Source of the DNA: Costus lasius
Lineage: Eukaryota > Streptophyta > Magnoliopsida > Zingiberales > Costaceae
Direction of reading: 5' to 3'
DNA length: 64,000 bases
Assembly: GCA_027563935.2 (NCBI GenBank)
Contig: CM050449.1
Location: 61,074,056-61,138,055 of the forward strand
In this document: positions 46,561-57,383 of the stretch, piece after piece
How positions within the stretch are numbered: position 1 is the stretch's first letter
Layout: every line of letters starts with the position of its first letter
The notes under the pieces: model-generated
The model's database searches: none
Seen by the model: only the letters and a program-made list of their open reading frames with translations
Told to the model about the DNA's origin: nothing
Position numbers and translations under genes: made by a program

Positions 46561-47688
46561 GATTTGATATTTGGTCAAGCTATGGACCTAAAATTAGCGC
46601 TTCTTGGGAGGCAACCCAAGCACTTTTGTCTTAGTTTAGTTTCTTTTATTTTAGTTTATTTTTAGAATTAATTTTTTCTTTTATTTTTGTAGGGAAAGCA
46701 AATTTTTGCGCAAAATACAGCACTGTCGTAATCTATTTCACGCCCGTAATCTGTGTTTATTTCTTCTCCCGAGAGTTTTATGGATTTTACGGCGGTACCG
46801 TATTTTCTGACCGTTTTCGACTTCACGTGCCGTAATCTTGAGGGTTTTCATTTCTGAAATTTTGTGAAATTACGGCACTACCGTAAATGATTTCACGGTA
46901 CCGTATTTTAAAACTGCAATCTGCTTATTTGCCTAGGTGTTTTCTCGTTGCGATTTTAAGAAACTGGGTTGCGAAAATTTTTTATTTTTGGCACAACATG
47001 GAAGTACTCATCTTTGTCTATTTATTGGATATTTTTGCTGAATTTTAAAATCCATGGATCTTTCTAAAACATATGCCAACTTATCGAATTTTATTAACTT
47101 TTGTGCAGTTTGTGCAGTTTTTAATCTAAGTAGCCTTCTGTCTACTGATACCCTGGATTCCTGACAGATTTTGATCCTTTATTTTTTACATACCTGGGAA
47201 GATCAAGTTTTATTCTACTTCATGGTTTTGTCTATTCTCTATTTGGATCATTAAATTTTATTCTTGGGTATGGCTACTTCTCAAAAAAAATTCAAAAACT
47301 GCTTGATTTGCTTTCTATCTGTTGTTGTTTCTTTTCACTCCAGATTTGCAGCACCTCTAGCTACCACTGCATCTGCCTCTAACATCAATGTTTCCAGCCG
47401 TCGACACTGGATCATATCACCAGCAGATTCTTATTTCTTTTGCTGCCATTTATTCCATGATTTGATTTATTTATGCAGCAGACTCTTCATTAGTGACTGA
47501 TTTTTTTTATCTATGCAGCATTATTTTTGGTACCCACCGGCCAACGATCTCACCTCCAGGACTGTGGTCTCTAGCAGGCCACTAGAGATTACTCACTCTG
47601 CTGTCGGCACCACCACCATCATTGCTAGCAGCTTTTCAGATAGCATCTGTTCCACCTCTGCTTCTTGCCTGCTCGACTCTTTCCACCG
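46561..47688 (+). other. NA-1 internal region after the ORF
   Basis: No convincing gene. It contains the hairpin CTTGGG-AGGCAA-CCCAAG (46603-46620) and a short array of TACGG-type palindromes (46715-46915). AT-rich sequence follows up to the CRM-1 insertion after 47688. The region resumes at 59473. Confidence 0.7.
47684..47688 (+). repeat. Target-site duplication of CRM-1, left copy (CACCG)
   Basis: CACCG precedes the terminal TG at 47689 and recurs exactly at 59468-59472 after the terminal CA at 59467. This 5-bp duplication proves that CRM-1 inserted in NA-1 as one unit. Confidence 0.93.
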
Positions 47689-50600
47689 TGATGTGGGACC
47701 GAGGCAGGACCTTCGGAGGTCCGCCCGGGTTCGAAAGAAGCCCTCTAGATATGGCTATCCAAGCCACTAGACATGGCTTCCTTAGAACCCCATTTTGCTT
47801 ATTTTGTCTTAGATTAGGGTGCATCATGTGGTAGGTTAGATCCACCCTCCAATTACACCATGTAGTTACATTTCCAGGTTCCGCCACTTATGTATGGTAG
47901 GTTAGTGCATGCAATTGATGTAATAGATTAGGTCAACTCCATTTTGGGATGCAAGTCAAAATAAAGTCAAGACAACTCCAAGAGGTGCCATGAGCCCATC
48001 AGCCCAACTTATGAGAGAACCAACCCACCCCAACCTAATGGAACATCACCACAATTACCCCAAATCCCACCATCCTAGTTGGCAGCCATGTGGGACTTGT
48101 CTTCATCTCCAACCGCCACTTTCCCTTTGGAGCAAAGGGGAACAATGCTAGCCACCAATGCCAAGAAGCAGCCTGCTTCAGTCCATCATGTTGGGGTATG
48201 CCCTTAAGGCTAATGTTTGAGGCCTTGAGATAATTTCAGTATCATGTATAAACTATGTTTTATAAAGGCAATTGTTGTTATTCAGATTGTTACATTATCT
48301 GCTGCTGTATGTATACTTCTGAATAATGTCTCATTGGTGTTTCAGCTTGGCTGACATGCAGTATTGTCCTTAGTCGAGATATCTTGGTGAACATGAGACA
48401 GCCTTGATATGATTGAGACTAATATGTGTTCTAATCTTATAGGATGCTTCGAGCATGGAATAAGATTTAGACGCATAGGTGCATTGGATGTACTGGACTG
48501 ACCCTACTTAGGATATTCAGTTTTTGTCACAATGTGAATAATCCTTATAAACTAGCAAGTGGTATACTCCCTCTGACTTGAGATCACTTGTGTTTCTAAA
48601 TGATGATTGGCATTGTTTTGAGGTAGTTCAATATCATTTGAAAGATAATGGTTAAGGATTATCTTGGATGGTGGGCATGACTCATGTTAGGACACTGGTG
48701 ATAGATATAGGATTGCCTCTCCTAGTTGGAGTGTGATGTTCTAAAGGGCCCCCTGGATGAGATGGTTGAGAAAGTGTATGGCCATACCCAGATGACTATG
48801 TTCATCTGATCTAACCATTCTCATCATGTTGGAATTACAGGCTTGACAGGCTTGTCCAATGAGAACGTCCAGTGGCAAAGGGAACATGTATGCCGAGTGA
48901 ATTGGATTCACACTTGTGCTATGGTTTGGGTGTAGTCTTGGAAGACTCTTTCCTTCTTATCGGGAGACAGTGATGTGTTGCTAGATACCCCTCTCTGATC
49001 GTGATAACGTAAGTTATCGTTACCGACATTGAAGGAAACCCTTAGGGTCGCACAATTTGATGATATGGCTTACTTATGTCAGATCGTGTGGACTGAATTG
49101 TTCTGGTTCAGTTTAAAGGAATTTAAACTCTGATTGGAAGTGAGATCTGGTCTGATCATGTTTGATTGATTAGGGCTTGAGATCGGTAAGCTTCGATCGA
49201 GAGAATTGATGCTTGATCATAGAGATCAAGAGGGTCGAGAGATGTGTGGTTAGATCTTGAACCATTTGGTTCAAAGAGATCAAGACCATGGTGGGTTCGG
49301 TTTGGTCTTTGAACCAAATAGAATTGAACCGGTTCACTTGGTGAACGCATGGTTCAATTGAGAGAGGAGTTATCGATGGCTTCAAGTGGAGTTAAACATG
49401 GAGTTATGCACTTACTATTTTTGGAAGTCATTTTCTTTGAGAAAACGCCCCCATGTTCGAACGCCTATCTCTCTCTCTCGCCCCCTCTCCTCTCGGGTGG
49501 ATGATCTTCACGACAAGAGGAAGTTCGGCCAGCAAAAGGGAAAAAGACATCTCCTCATACACGATCTAGGACTCCTTGGATCTTTGCTAGCACAAGGAAT
49601 ACAAGGAAGAAGTCAGCATCTTCTTGTGTGCGATTTCCTTTGGAGAAGAGCCGCTCGCCCTTTCTTCTTCCAAGTCGCCACTCAATCAATGGCAATGGTA
49701 ACGCATCATCTTATCCTTTTATGGTTGCTCATATTATCTTGCCCCTCGATCCTATCAAACCTAGTTTTTTGCCTATGCAAGATCTTATAGATGCGCATGT
49801 GTACTAGGGTTTGACTTTCACATCATGCGCCAGCCCCAACGCCAAGAAGCAGCCTCCACAACGCCAGCCTTTTGCAGCCACTTTAGTCCATCATGCGCCA
49901 GCCCCAATGCCAAGAAGCAGCCTGCACAACACCACCCTTTTGCAGCCTCTTCAGTCCATCATCACCTCTGACTTCGAACTTGCCATCATGAGGAAAACTC
50001 CAAGCCAAGCCTCAAAGTAAATCCGCCCATTTGGGGAAAGAAATCAGCCCCATTAAGCCGCCTGCATCATGCTGTCTTTTCATGCTTGTGTGACTTGTTT
50101 TGCGCTTAGGGAAGGGAGACAACCGTTGGCAAGTCTCCTATATGTTGTAATCTCTTGTAAGCCACAGGGGATCGAATATTTTTTGAAAGAAAACTTCAGA
50201 AGTGTGTCTTCTAGTGGTGTGTGTCACCTCAGCTCCTTCCCTCTTCCAAACCTTGCCGAGAGCTCCTCTCCTCTTCCCCTCTTCAATCTTCTTCCACCAT
50301 TTGCTCATGTCTTGAAGTTGGAAGCTCACGCCTCCCTCCCTTCAGCCTTGAAGAGTATCCAATCCAAGAGGAGGAGCTGGAACCAAACCGTGGCACAAGA
50401 TGGTGTTGCCTACACCATGCCGAGACCAAGAAACTTCCCTAAGCTAGCTAAGTTCCTTCTCTACTTTGTTGTTGTATTTTCTTGATGTTTTTGAGCATCC
50501 ATCTACACTAACGTTCCTGTTCCATGAAGGTTGCGCAAGGATTAGAAGGACATGTAAGGCGTCACCCCTTCCCTCCCCCTCCTAGCTAGTTAGTCCCTAA

Positions 50601-51073
50601 CATGTTAGCAAGGGAACTTGGAGGTAGCCTCCCCCTTGATTGTCTTTGTAATTGGGCCTGTTAATATTCTTTCTAAACACTCACCCACGCATGTGTGGGG
50701 ATGCTGTAATGCCATGATTGTAAGCTCATAGGGCCCTACTTCGTGAGTTCAACCATTGGACCGGTGAAGAATGGGAAGTTCGCCCTTTCTATTCTCAAAG
50801 GGCGCAAGGTGAGCCTCTCCCTTAGAATAGTTTTGCTTTCAAGCTCTAGATGGCATGCTAGGTTACAAATTTGATTTTATCACTTGTATTAGACTTGCAT
50901 GATAGGACTCAACTTCAGTTTACTACTCACCTAGTTTCGGTTTTTACCTACAAATACCAAAACAAGCTAATTTCAACTACGTTAGCATAAGGGGTTTCAT
51001 TAAGCTATACTTAACTAGTAAAATGTTTTTAAATCGCGTTGTTTGAATGTTTGCATGCCTATCACCTCCATCA
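47689..51073 (+). repeat. 5' LTR of CRM-1, interrupted by a solo copia LTR
   Basis: It starts TGATGTGGGACCGAGG and ends CACCTCCATCA before the PBS. Removing the solo LTR and one TSD copy (1,637 bp) leaves 1,748 bp. Its first 75 bp match the last codons of pol because that part of the 3' LTR is coding. Compared with the 3' LTR it lacks about 25 bp in the first repeat of the GCCAAGAAGCAGCC region. Confidence 0.9.
48189..49820 (+). repeat. Solo family A Angela LTR with TSD CATCA
   Basis: A complete LTR of 1,632 bp (TGTTGGGGTATGCC ... GGTTTGACTTTCA) without internal region. CATCA stands on both sides (48184-48188 and 49821-49825). It is therefore a solo LTR formed by recombination between the two LTRs of one inserted copia. 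It carries GTATGGCCATAC at 48776-48787. Confidence 0.94.
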
Positions 51074-51237
51074 TCTTGGTATCAGATCTTAGGCTCTTAG
51101 AGTAGGATTTTATAAGACCAAAATAATTTATTTTCCTACTACTAGGACGATTTTGGACATAGGTGCTTGAAAGAATTTGATTAGCTATATTTTACCACCT
51201 TAGGGTCTATTTTTAAACTCTACTTGTTTTCAAAAAA
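51074..51237 (+). other. PBS and short leader of CRM-1
   Basis: TTGGTATCAGATC begins at 51076, two bases after the LTR end. It matches the tRNA-Met type PBS apart from T for G near the end. The leader is only about 150 bp and reaches the gag ATG. Confidence 0.85.
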
Positions 51238-54200
51238 ATGGCCACTAGATCCGGTGCTCCCTATGGTCTTAATCAAGCTATTGACCATGAGGTGAGTGCC
51301 CTTTCACTTGATATGGCCTCCATTAAAGAAACCCTAGCATCCCTTCAACACTCTATAGGTGTCATAGACAATAGGCTTAACACCCTAGAGTCTAACTCTA
51401 AGATGGATCCCCCAAATACTAGCAGGCCCAATAGTGGATCCCACACAAGGGAACCAAATGACCTAGGACCTCCCTCTCACACCCCTAGAGTCACTCATGC
51501 TCAAACCGAATGGGAAGGGCCTTATGCCCAACAACCACCCTATCATAGACCTAGAGAACATGATGTGCAACGTGCCATCAAGATCAACCCTCCTACTTTT
51601 GGTGGATCCCTTAACCCTAAGGAATTCCTAGATTGGACCACAAAGCTAGATCAATACTTTGACTATAGCCTCATGCATAGTGAGAGTAAGGTTAGGTTCA
51701 CAAAGTGCTTACTAGAAGGACCCGCTAGACTCTACTGGACCCATGTCGAGAGGACCATAGAAAGGGATGGTAAGCCACCCGTTGAGTCTTGGGATGAAAT
51801 GAAATTCCTACTTAGGCAAAAGTATGTCCCTCCCGGCTTCATGCAAAAACTTAAGGATGAACTTGGTAGTCACACTCAAGGATCCTCCACTGTAGAGGCC
51901 TACCAAACCAAGTTGGAAGAGCTTCTCATTAGGTGTGAGGTCAAAGAAGATCAGGGTATGATCCTAAGTAGATTCAAGAATGGCCTTAGACCAGACATTA
52001 AGAGGGCCTTGACCTATTTCCAATTAGACACCCCCGAGATAGCTTATCAAAGAGCCATAGAGGTGGAACAAGAACTTAAGAATAAGAAGGAGACTCTCCC
52101 TCCCCGGCCTATCTATAGGCCCACCCCTATGCACTAGCCTTCTAGCTCAACCCCCAAGCCTAGGTCTGCTCAACCTACAGACAACTCCACCATCACTTGT
52201 TATAACTGTAGGCAAAGGGGACACCTTGCGAAGGACTGCACTAAGAAGGTCATGGTCCTAGCTGAGGAAAACATGGGCTCTGAACCTACCCTTGAGGGAG
52301 ACCCAGATCAAGAGATCGAAATCAATGACTATGACAGCAGTGATGACATCTTCAACACCTTAGGGGTAGTTAGATGTACCCTTGTCAAGCCTACTCCCAC
52401 TAAAGATTGGCGTCGGACCAGCATCTTCCACACTTACACCAAATGCCATGGTCACATGTGCAAGGTGGTAATTGATGGAGGAAGCAGTCTCAATGCTGTC
52501 TCCCACATAGCCGCTACTAAACTGAATCTCAAAATGGAACCCCGACCTAGCCCTTACAACATTTCCTGGGTCAACCAAACTAGTGTTCTAGTGACCCATA
52601 GAAGCCTCGTGCCTATCCAGTTTGGCACATATGAGGACAAGGTTTGGTGTGACGTCCTTACTATGGATGTAGCCCAAATCCTTTTAGGACGCCCTTGGCT
52701 ATATGACATGGATGTTGTCCACTACGGTAGGACTAACACCTATGTCTTTAACCATAAGGACCAAAAGATTAGGTTAAAACCTTCCCTTCCCAAAGAACTT
52801 AGGGCTACAACTAGTAAGGGTAAGGTAGAGGAACCCAAGCAGAGTCAGCCCACCGTTCAACTTATAAGGCCCCAGACCTTCACTAAGGAGATCATAGAAG
52901 ATCAACCCCTTTATACCTTAGTCATCAAAGAAATCAACCCCGAAGTAGAAGAGAAACCTTCCCCAGAAGTAGAAGCCCTGCTCCAGGAATTTAGTGAGCT
53001 CACTCCCGAGGATCTCCCTGAAGGATTGCCACCTCTTAGGGATATACAACATGCCATAGACTTAGTACCTGGATCCTCTCTTCCCAACCTACCCCACTAT
53101 AGGATGAACCCTACTGAGCATGAGGAGCTTAAGAGACAAGTAGATGGCTTGATGTGTAAGGGTTACATAAGGGAAAGCCTGAGTCCCTGCGCCGTCTCAG
53201 CCCTTCTTACCCCAAAGAAGGATGGCAGCTGGCGCATGTGTATAGATTGTAGGGCTATCAACAAGATTACTATCAAGTATAGATTTCCCATACCTAGACT
53301 TGATGACATGCTAGATATGTTAGTCGGATCCAAATGGTTTTCCAAACTAGACCTTAGGAGTGGATACCATCAGGTCAGGATAAGAGAAGGGGGTGAGTGG
53401 AAGACCGCTTTCAAAACCAAAGACGGTCTATATGAGTGGTTAGTCATGCCTTTTGGGCTAACCAATGCCCCTTCCACATTTATGAGGCTTATGACCCAGG
53501 TGCTTAGACCTTACATAGGAAAATTCTTAGTTGTGTACTTTGATGACATACTTATCTATAGTAAGTCACAAGAGGAGCACCTAGGGCATCTAAGGTAAAC
53601 CCTAACCCTTCTTAAAAATGAAAAGCTTTATGTCAACCTAAAAAAGTGTTCTTTCCTATCTCCCAAGGTTGTCTTCCTAGGGTTCATTGTTTCCGATTTA
53701 GGGCTTCAAGCTGATCCATCTAAGGTCCAAGCCATACTAGACTGGCCAGAACCCAAAACCCTTACTGAAGTTAGGAGTTTCCATGGCCTTGCTACCTTCT
53801 ACCGTAGGTTTATACGGAATTTTAGCACCATAGTAGCTCCTATCACCAATTGCATGAAACAAGGAGACTTTAGTTGGACTAAGTCTGCCAGTAGGGCCTT
53901 CACTGAACTTAAGAGTAGGATGACCTCTGCCCCTGTTTTAAGATTGCCTGACTTTGGCAAGGTCTTCGAGGTTGATTGCGATGCTTCTCGCATTGGCATA
54001 GGTGGGACCCTCAGCCAGGAAGGTCACCCTATTGCCTTCTTCAGTGAAAAACTGAATGAGGCCAAGCAGAAGTACTCAACCTATGACAAAGAGTTCTATG
54101 CCGTGGTTCAATCTCTAAGGCATTGGCGGCACTACCTTCTCCACCATGAATTTACCTTAAATAGTGATCACCAAGCCCTGTCTTACCTTAGTGCCCAAAG

Positions 54201-55866
54201 AAAACTCAATGCTAGACATGCCAAGTGGGTAGAGTATCTACAACAGTACACTTTTGTCTTAAAACACAAGTCTGGAGTTAACAACAAAGTTGCTAATGCT
54301 TTGAGTAGGGTAGTCTTCGTTTTGCAAACTATGCATGCTGAGCTTGTAGGATTTGAGCACATGAAAGCTGCCTATCTAGACTGCCCTGATTTTTTGACTA
54401 TCTATGCTGATATGACTAGAGATATCATGAGTCACCCTCTGTACACCCTTAGGGATGGGTATCTTTTCCTTGGGCCGACACTTTGTGTGCCTAAGACCTC
54501 AATCCGGGATTTCCTAATTTGGGAACTCCATGGGGGAGGGTCTGCGGGGCACCACGGTCGGGAGAAGACCTGTGCCTTGGTAGAGGAGTGGTTCTTTTGG
54601 CCTAAACTCTACCGAGATGTGGCCAAGGTAGTTAGGCATTGTGGGACCTGTCAATCCACCAAGGTCCAGAAGCACAATTTTGGACTCTACACCCCTCTGC
54701 CTATTCCCCAGGCACCGTGGCAGGATATTAGTATGGACTTTGTTCTGGGATTGCCTAGGACTACTGCTAGGCATGACTCTATTTATGTCGTGGTAGACCG
54801 GTTCACCAAAATGGCACATTTCATACCTTGCACTAAGACTACCGATGCCTCCCATATGGCCAGGCTCTTCTTTAGAGACATTGTTAGGTTGCATGGTACC
54901 CCTCTCACTATAGTTTCGGATAGAGACACTAGGTTCGTTAGCCATTTTTGGTGGACACTATGGGCTCTGTTAGGCACAAAACTGAAGTTCTCAACGGCCT
55001 ACCATCCCCAGATGGATGGGCAGACTGAAGTGGTCAACATATCACTTGGGAGCATCCTTAGGAGTCTCGTAGCAGAACACCCCAGTGATTGGGACAAGCT
55101 GTTGCCCACGGCTGAATTCTCCTACAATAGTGTTCCAAATAGGACTACTGGTCTGTCTCCCTTCCAGGCAAACTTAGGGTATCAACCTAATAAGCCCATT
55201 GACCTATTTGCCACCCCTAAATATTGCAAGACTTCTATTTCGGCCCAAGACTATGCTTTCCATATTTCGCAGTTACATCATGAGTTATTTAGTAAAATTC
55301 AGGATTCTGTCAATCAATATCGTGATGATACTAACAAACGACGCCGAGAAAAGGTATTTTCTGTAGGGGATCAGGTGATGTTGCGGGTCCGTGAGGAGCG
55401 TATCCAAGGACATGGCCACAAGTTGGACGCAAAGGGAATCGGGCCCTTCACTGTTATGAAGAAGGTCAACAACAACGCCTACTTATTGGACCTGCCACCA
55501 GAATTGGGAATATCCTCCACCATCAATGTGGAGGATCTGATGCTTTATCACCCGCCTCTATCAATACAAGAGCCGGACGTCAGCCGCGAGTTAGAGATTG
55601 AGGCCATACTCGAGGACCAGACCCGACTCACCCCCGATGAGGTACAGCTTTATTACCGCGTCAAATTTGCTGACGGTGAGGAGGCATGGCTCCCCGAGGC
55701 TGAGCTTGCTAGGTCTGCACCTGAGCTACTCCAAGGGTACAAAGGCAATTCTCTAGAGGAGAATTTTTCTCACCCCGGGAGAGCTGATGTGGGACCGAGG
55801 CAGGACCTTCGGAGGTCCACCCGAGTTCGAAAGAAGCCCTCTAGATATGGCTATCCTAGCCACTAG
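51238..55866 (+). pseudogene. CRM-1 gag-pol polyprotein, two premature stops, 3' end inside the LTR
   Basis: A single frame of 1,543 codons runs from the ATG at 51238. The order is gag (with FTKCLLEGPARLYW), knuckle [14 protein letters not shown] (52198-52239), protease [11 protein letters not shown] (about 52470-52500), RT with [12 protein letters not shown] and YFDD (about 53536-53547), RNase H (CDASRIGIGG from 53973; SDHQALSYL; NALSRV), and integrase. The integrase has an HHCC region near 54550-54655 and DDE in SMDFVLGLP, SDRDTRF and GQTEVVN. A chromodomain-like segment (IEAILEDQ ... EAWLPEAEL, 55590-55710) follows. TAG at 52135-52137 lies just before the knuckle, and TAA at 53596-53598 lies in RT after YFDD. 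The last 27 codons, rich in Arg/Lys, are encoded by the 3' LTR. All parts stay in one frame. Confidence 0.93.
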
Positions 55867-56254
55867 ACATGGCTTCCTTAGAACCCCATTTTGCTTATTT
55901 TGTCTTAGATTAGGGTGCATCATGTGGTAGGTTAGATCCACCCTCCAATTACACCATGTAGTTACATTTCCAGGTTCTGCCACTTATGTATGATAGGTTA
56001 GTGCATGCAATTGATGTAATAGATTAGGTCAACTCTATTTTGGGATGCAAGTCAAAATCAAGTCAAGACAACTCCAAGAGGTGCCATGAGCCCATCAGCC
56101 CAACTTATGAGAGAACCAGCCCACCCCAACCTAATGGAACATCACCACAATTACCCCAAATCCCACCATCCTAGTTGGCAGCCATGTGGGACTTGTCTTC
56201 ATCTCCAACTGCCACTTTCCCTTTGGAGCAAAGGGGAACAATGCCAGCCACCAA

Positions 56255-56450
56255 TGCCAAGAAGCAGCCTGCACAACGCCAGCCTTTTGCAGCCACTTCA
56301 GTCCATCATGCGCCAGCCCCAACGCAAGAAGCAGCCTCCACAACGCCAGCCTTTTGCAGCCACTTCAGTCCATCATGCGCCAGCCCCAATGCCAAGAAGC
56401 AGCCTGCACAACACCACCCTTTTGCAGCCTCTTCAGTCCATCATCACCTC
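56255..56450 (+). repeat. Three tandem 70-bp repeats in the CRM-1 3' LTR
   Basis: The unit is GCCAAGAAGCAGCCT.CACAACGCCAGCCTTTTGCAGCC (dots separate shorter blocks) followed by ACTTCAGTCCATCATGCGCC. It recurs near 56257, 56325 and 56390. The 5' LTR has the same series, with the first unit shortened and split by the solo LTR. Confidence 0.85.
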
Positions 56451-57383
56451 TGACTTCGAACTTGCCATCATGAGGAAAACTCCAAGCCAAGCCTCAAAGA
56501 AAATCCGCCCATTTGGGGAAAGAAATCAGCCCCATTAAGCCGCCTGCATCATGCTGTCTTTTCTTGCTTGTGTGACTTGTTTTGCACTTAGGGAAGGGAG
56601 ACAACCGTTGGCAAGTCTCCTATATGTTGTAATCTCTTGTAAGCCATAGGGGATCGAATATTTTTTGAAAGAAAACTTCAGAAGTGTGTCTTCTAGTGGT
56701 GTGTGTCACCTCAGCTCCTTCCCTCTTCCAAACCTTGCCGAGAGCTCCTCTCCTCTTCCCCTCTTCAATCTTCTTCCACCATTTGCTCATGTCTTGAAGT
56801 TGGAAGCTCACGCCTCCCTCCCTTCAGCCTTGAAGAGTATCCAATCCAAGAGGAGGAGCTGGAACCAAACCGTGGCACAAGATGGTGTTGCCTACACCAT
56901 GCCGAGACCAAGAAACTTCCCTAAGCTAGCTAAGTTCCTTCTCTACTTTGTTGTTGTATTTTCTTGATGTTTTTGAGATCCATCTACACTGACGTTCCTG
57001 TTCCATGAAGGTTGCGCAAGGATTAGAAGGACATGCAAGGCGTCACCCCTTCCCTCCCCCTCCTAGCTAGTTAGTCCCTAACATGTTAGCAAGGGAACTT
57101 GGAGGTAGCCTCCCCCTTGATTGTCTTTGTAATTGGGCCTGTTAATATTCTTTCTAAACACTCACCCACGCATGTGTGGGGATGCTGTAATGCCATGGTT
57201 GTAAGCTCATAGGGCCCTACTTCGTGAGTTCAACCATTGGACCGGTGAAGAACGGGAAGTTCGCCCTTTCTATTCTCAAAGGGCACAAGGTGAGCCTCTC
57301 CCTTAGAATAGTTTTGCTTTCAAGCTCTAGATGGCATGCTAGGTTACAAATTTGATTTTATCACTTGTATTAGACTTGCATGA

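Noticed and set aside
47264..47770. Small ORFs upstream of and across the left CRM-1 boundary that might be a host exon.
   Set aside because: They cross the TSD-defined insertion border, or match the CRM-1 pol end encoded in the LTR.
49386..51070. Possible host gene between the solo LTR and CRM-1 gag (ORFs at 50069-50485).
   Set aside because: The same sequence recurs at 56620-57380 in the 3' LTR of CRM-1, so it is LTR sequence.
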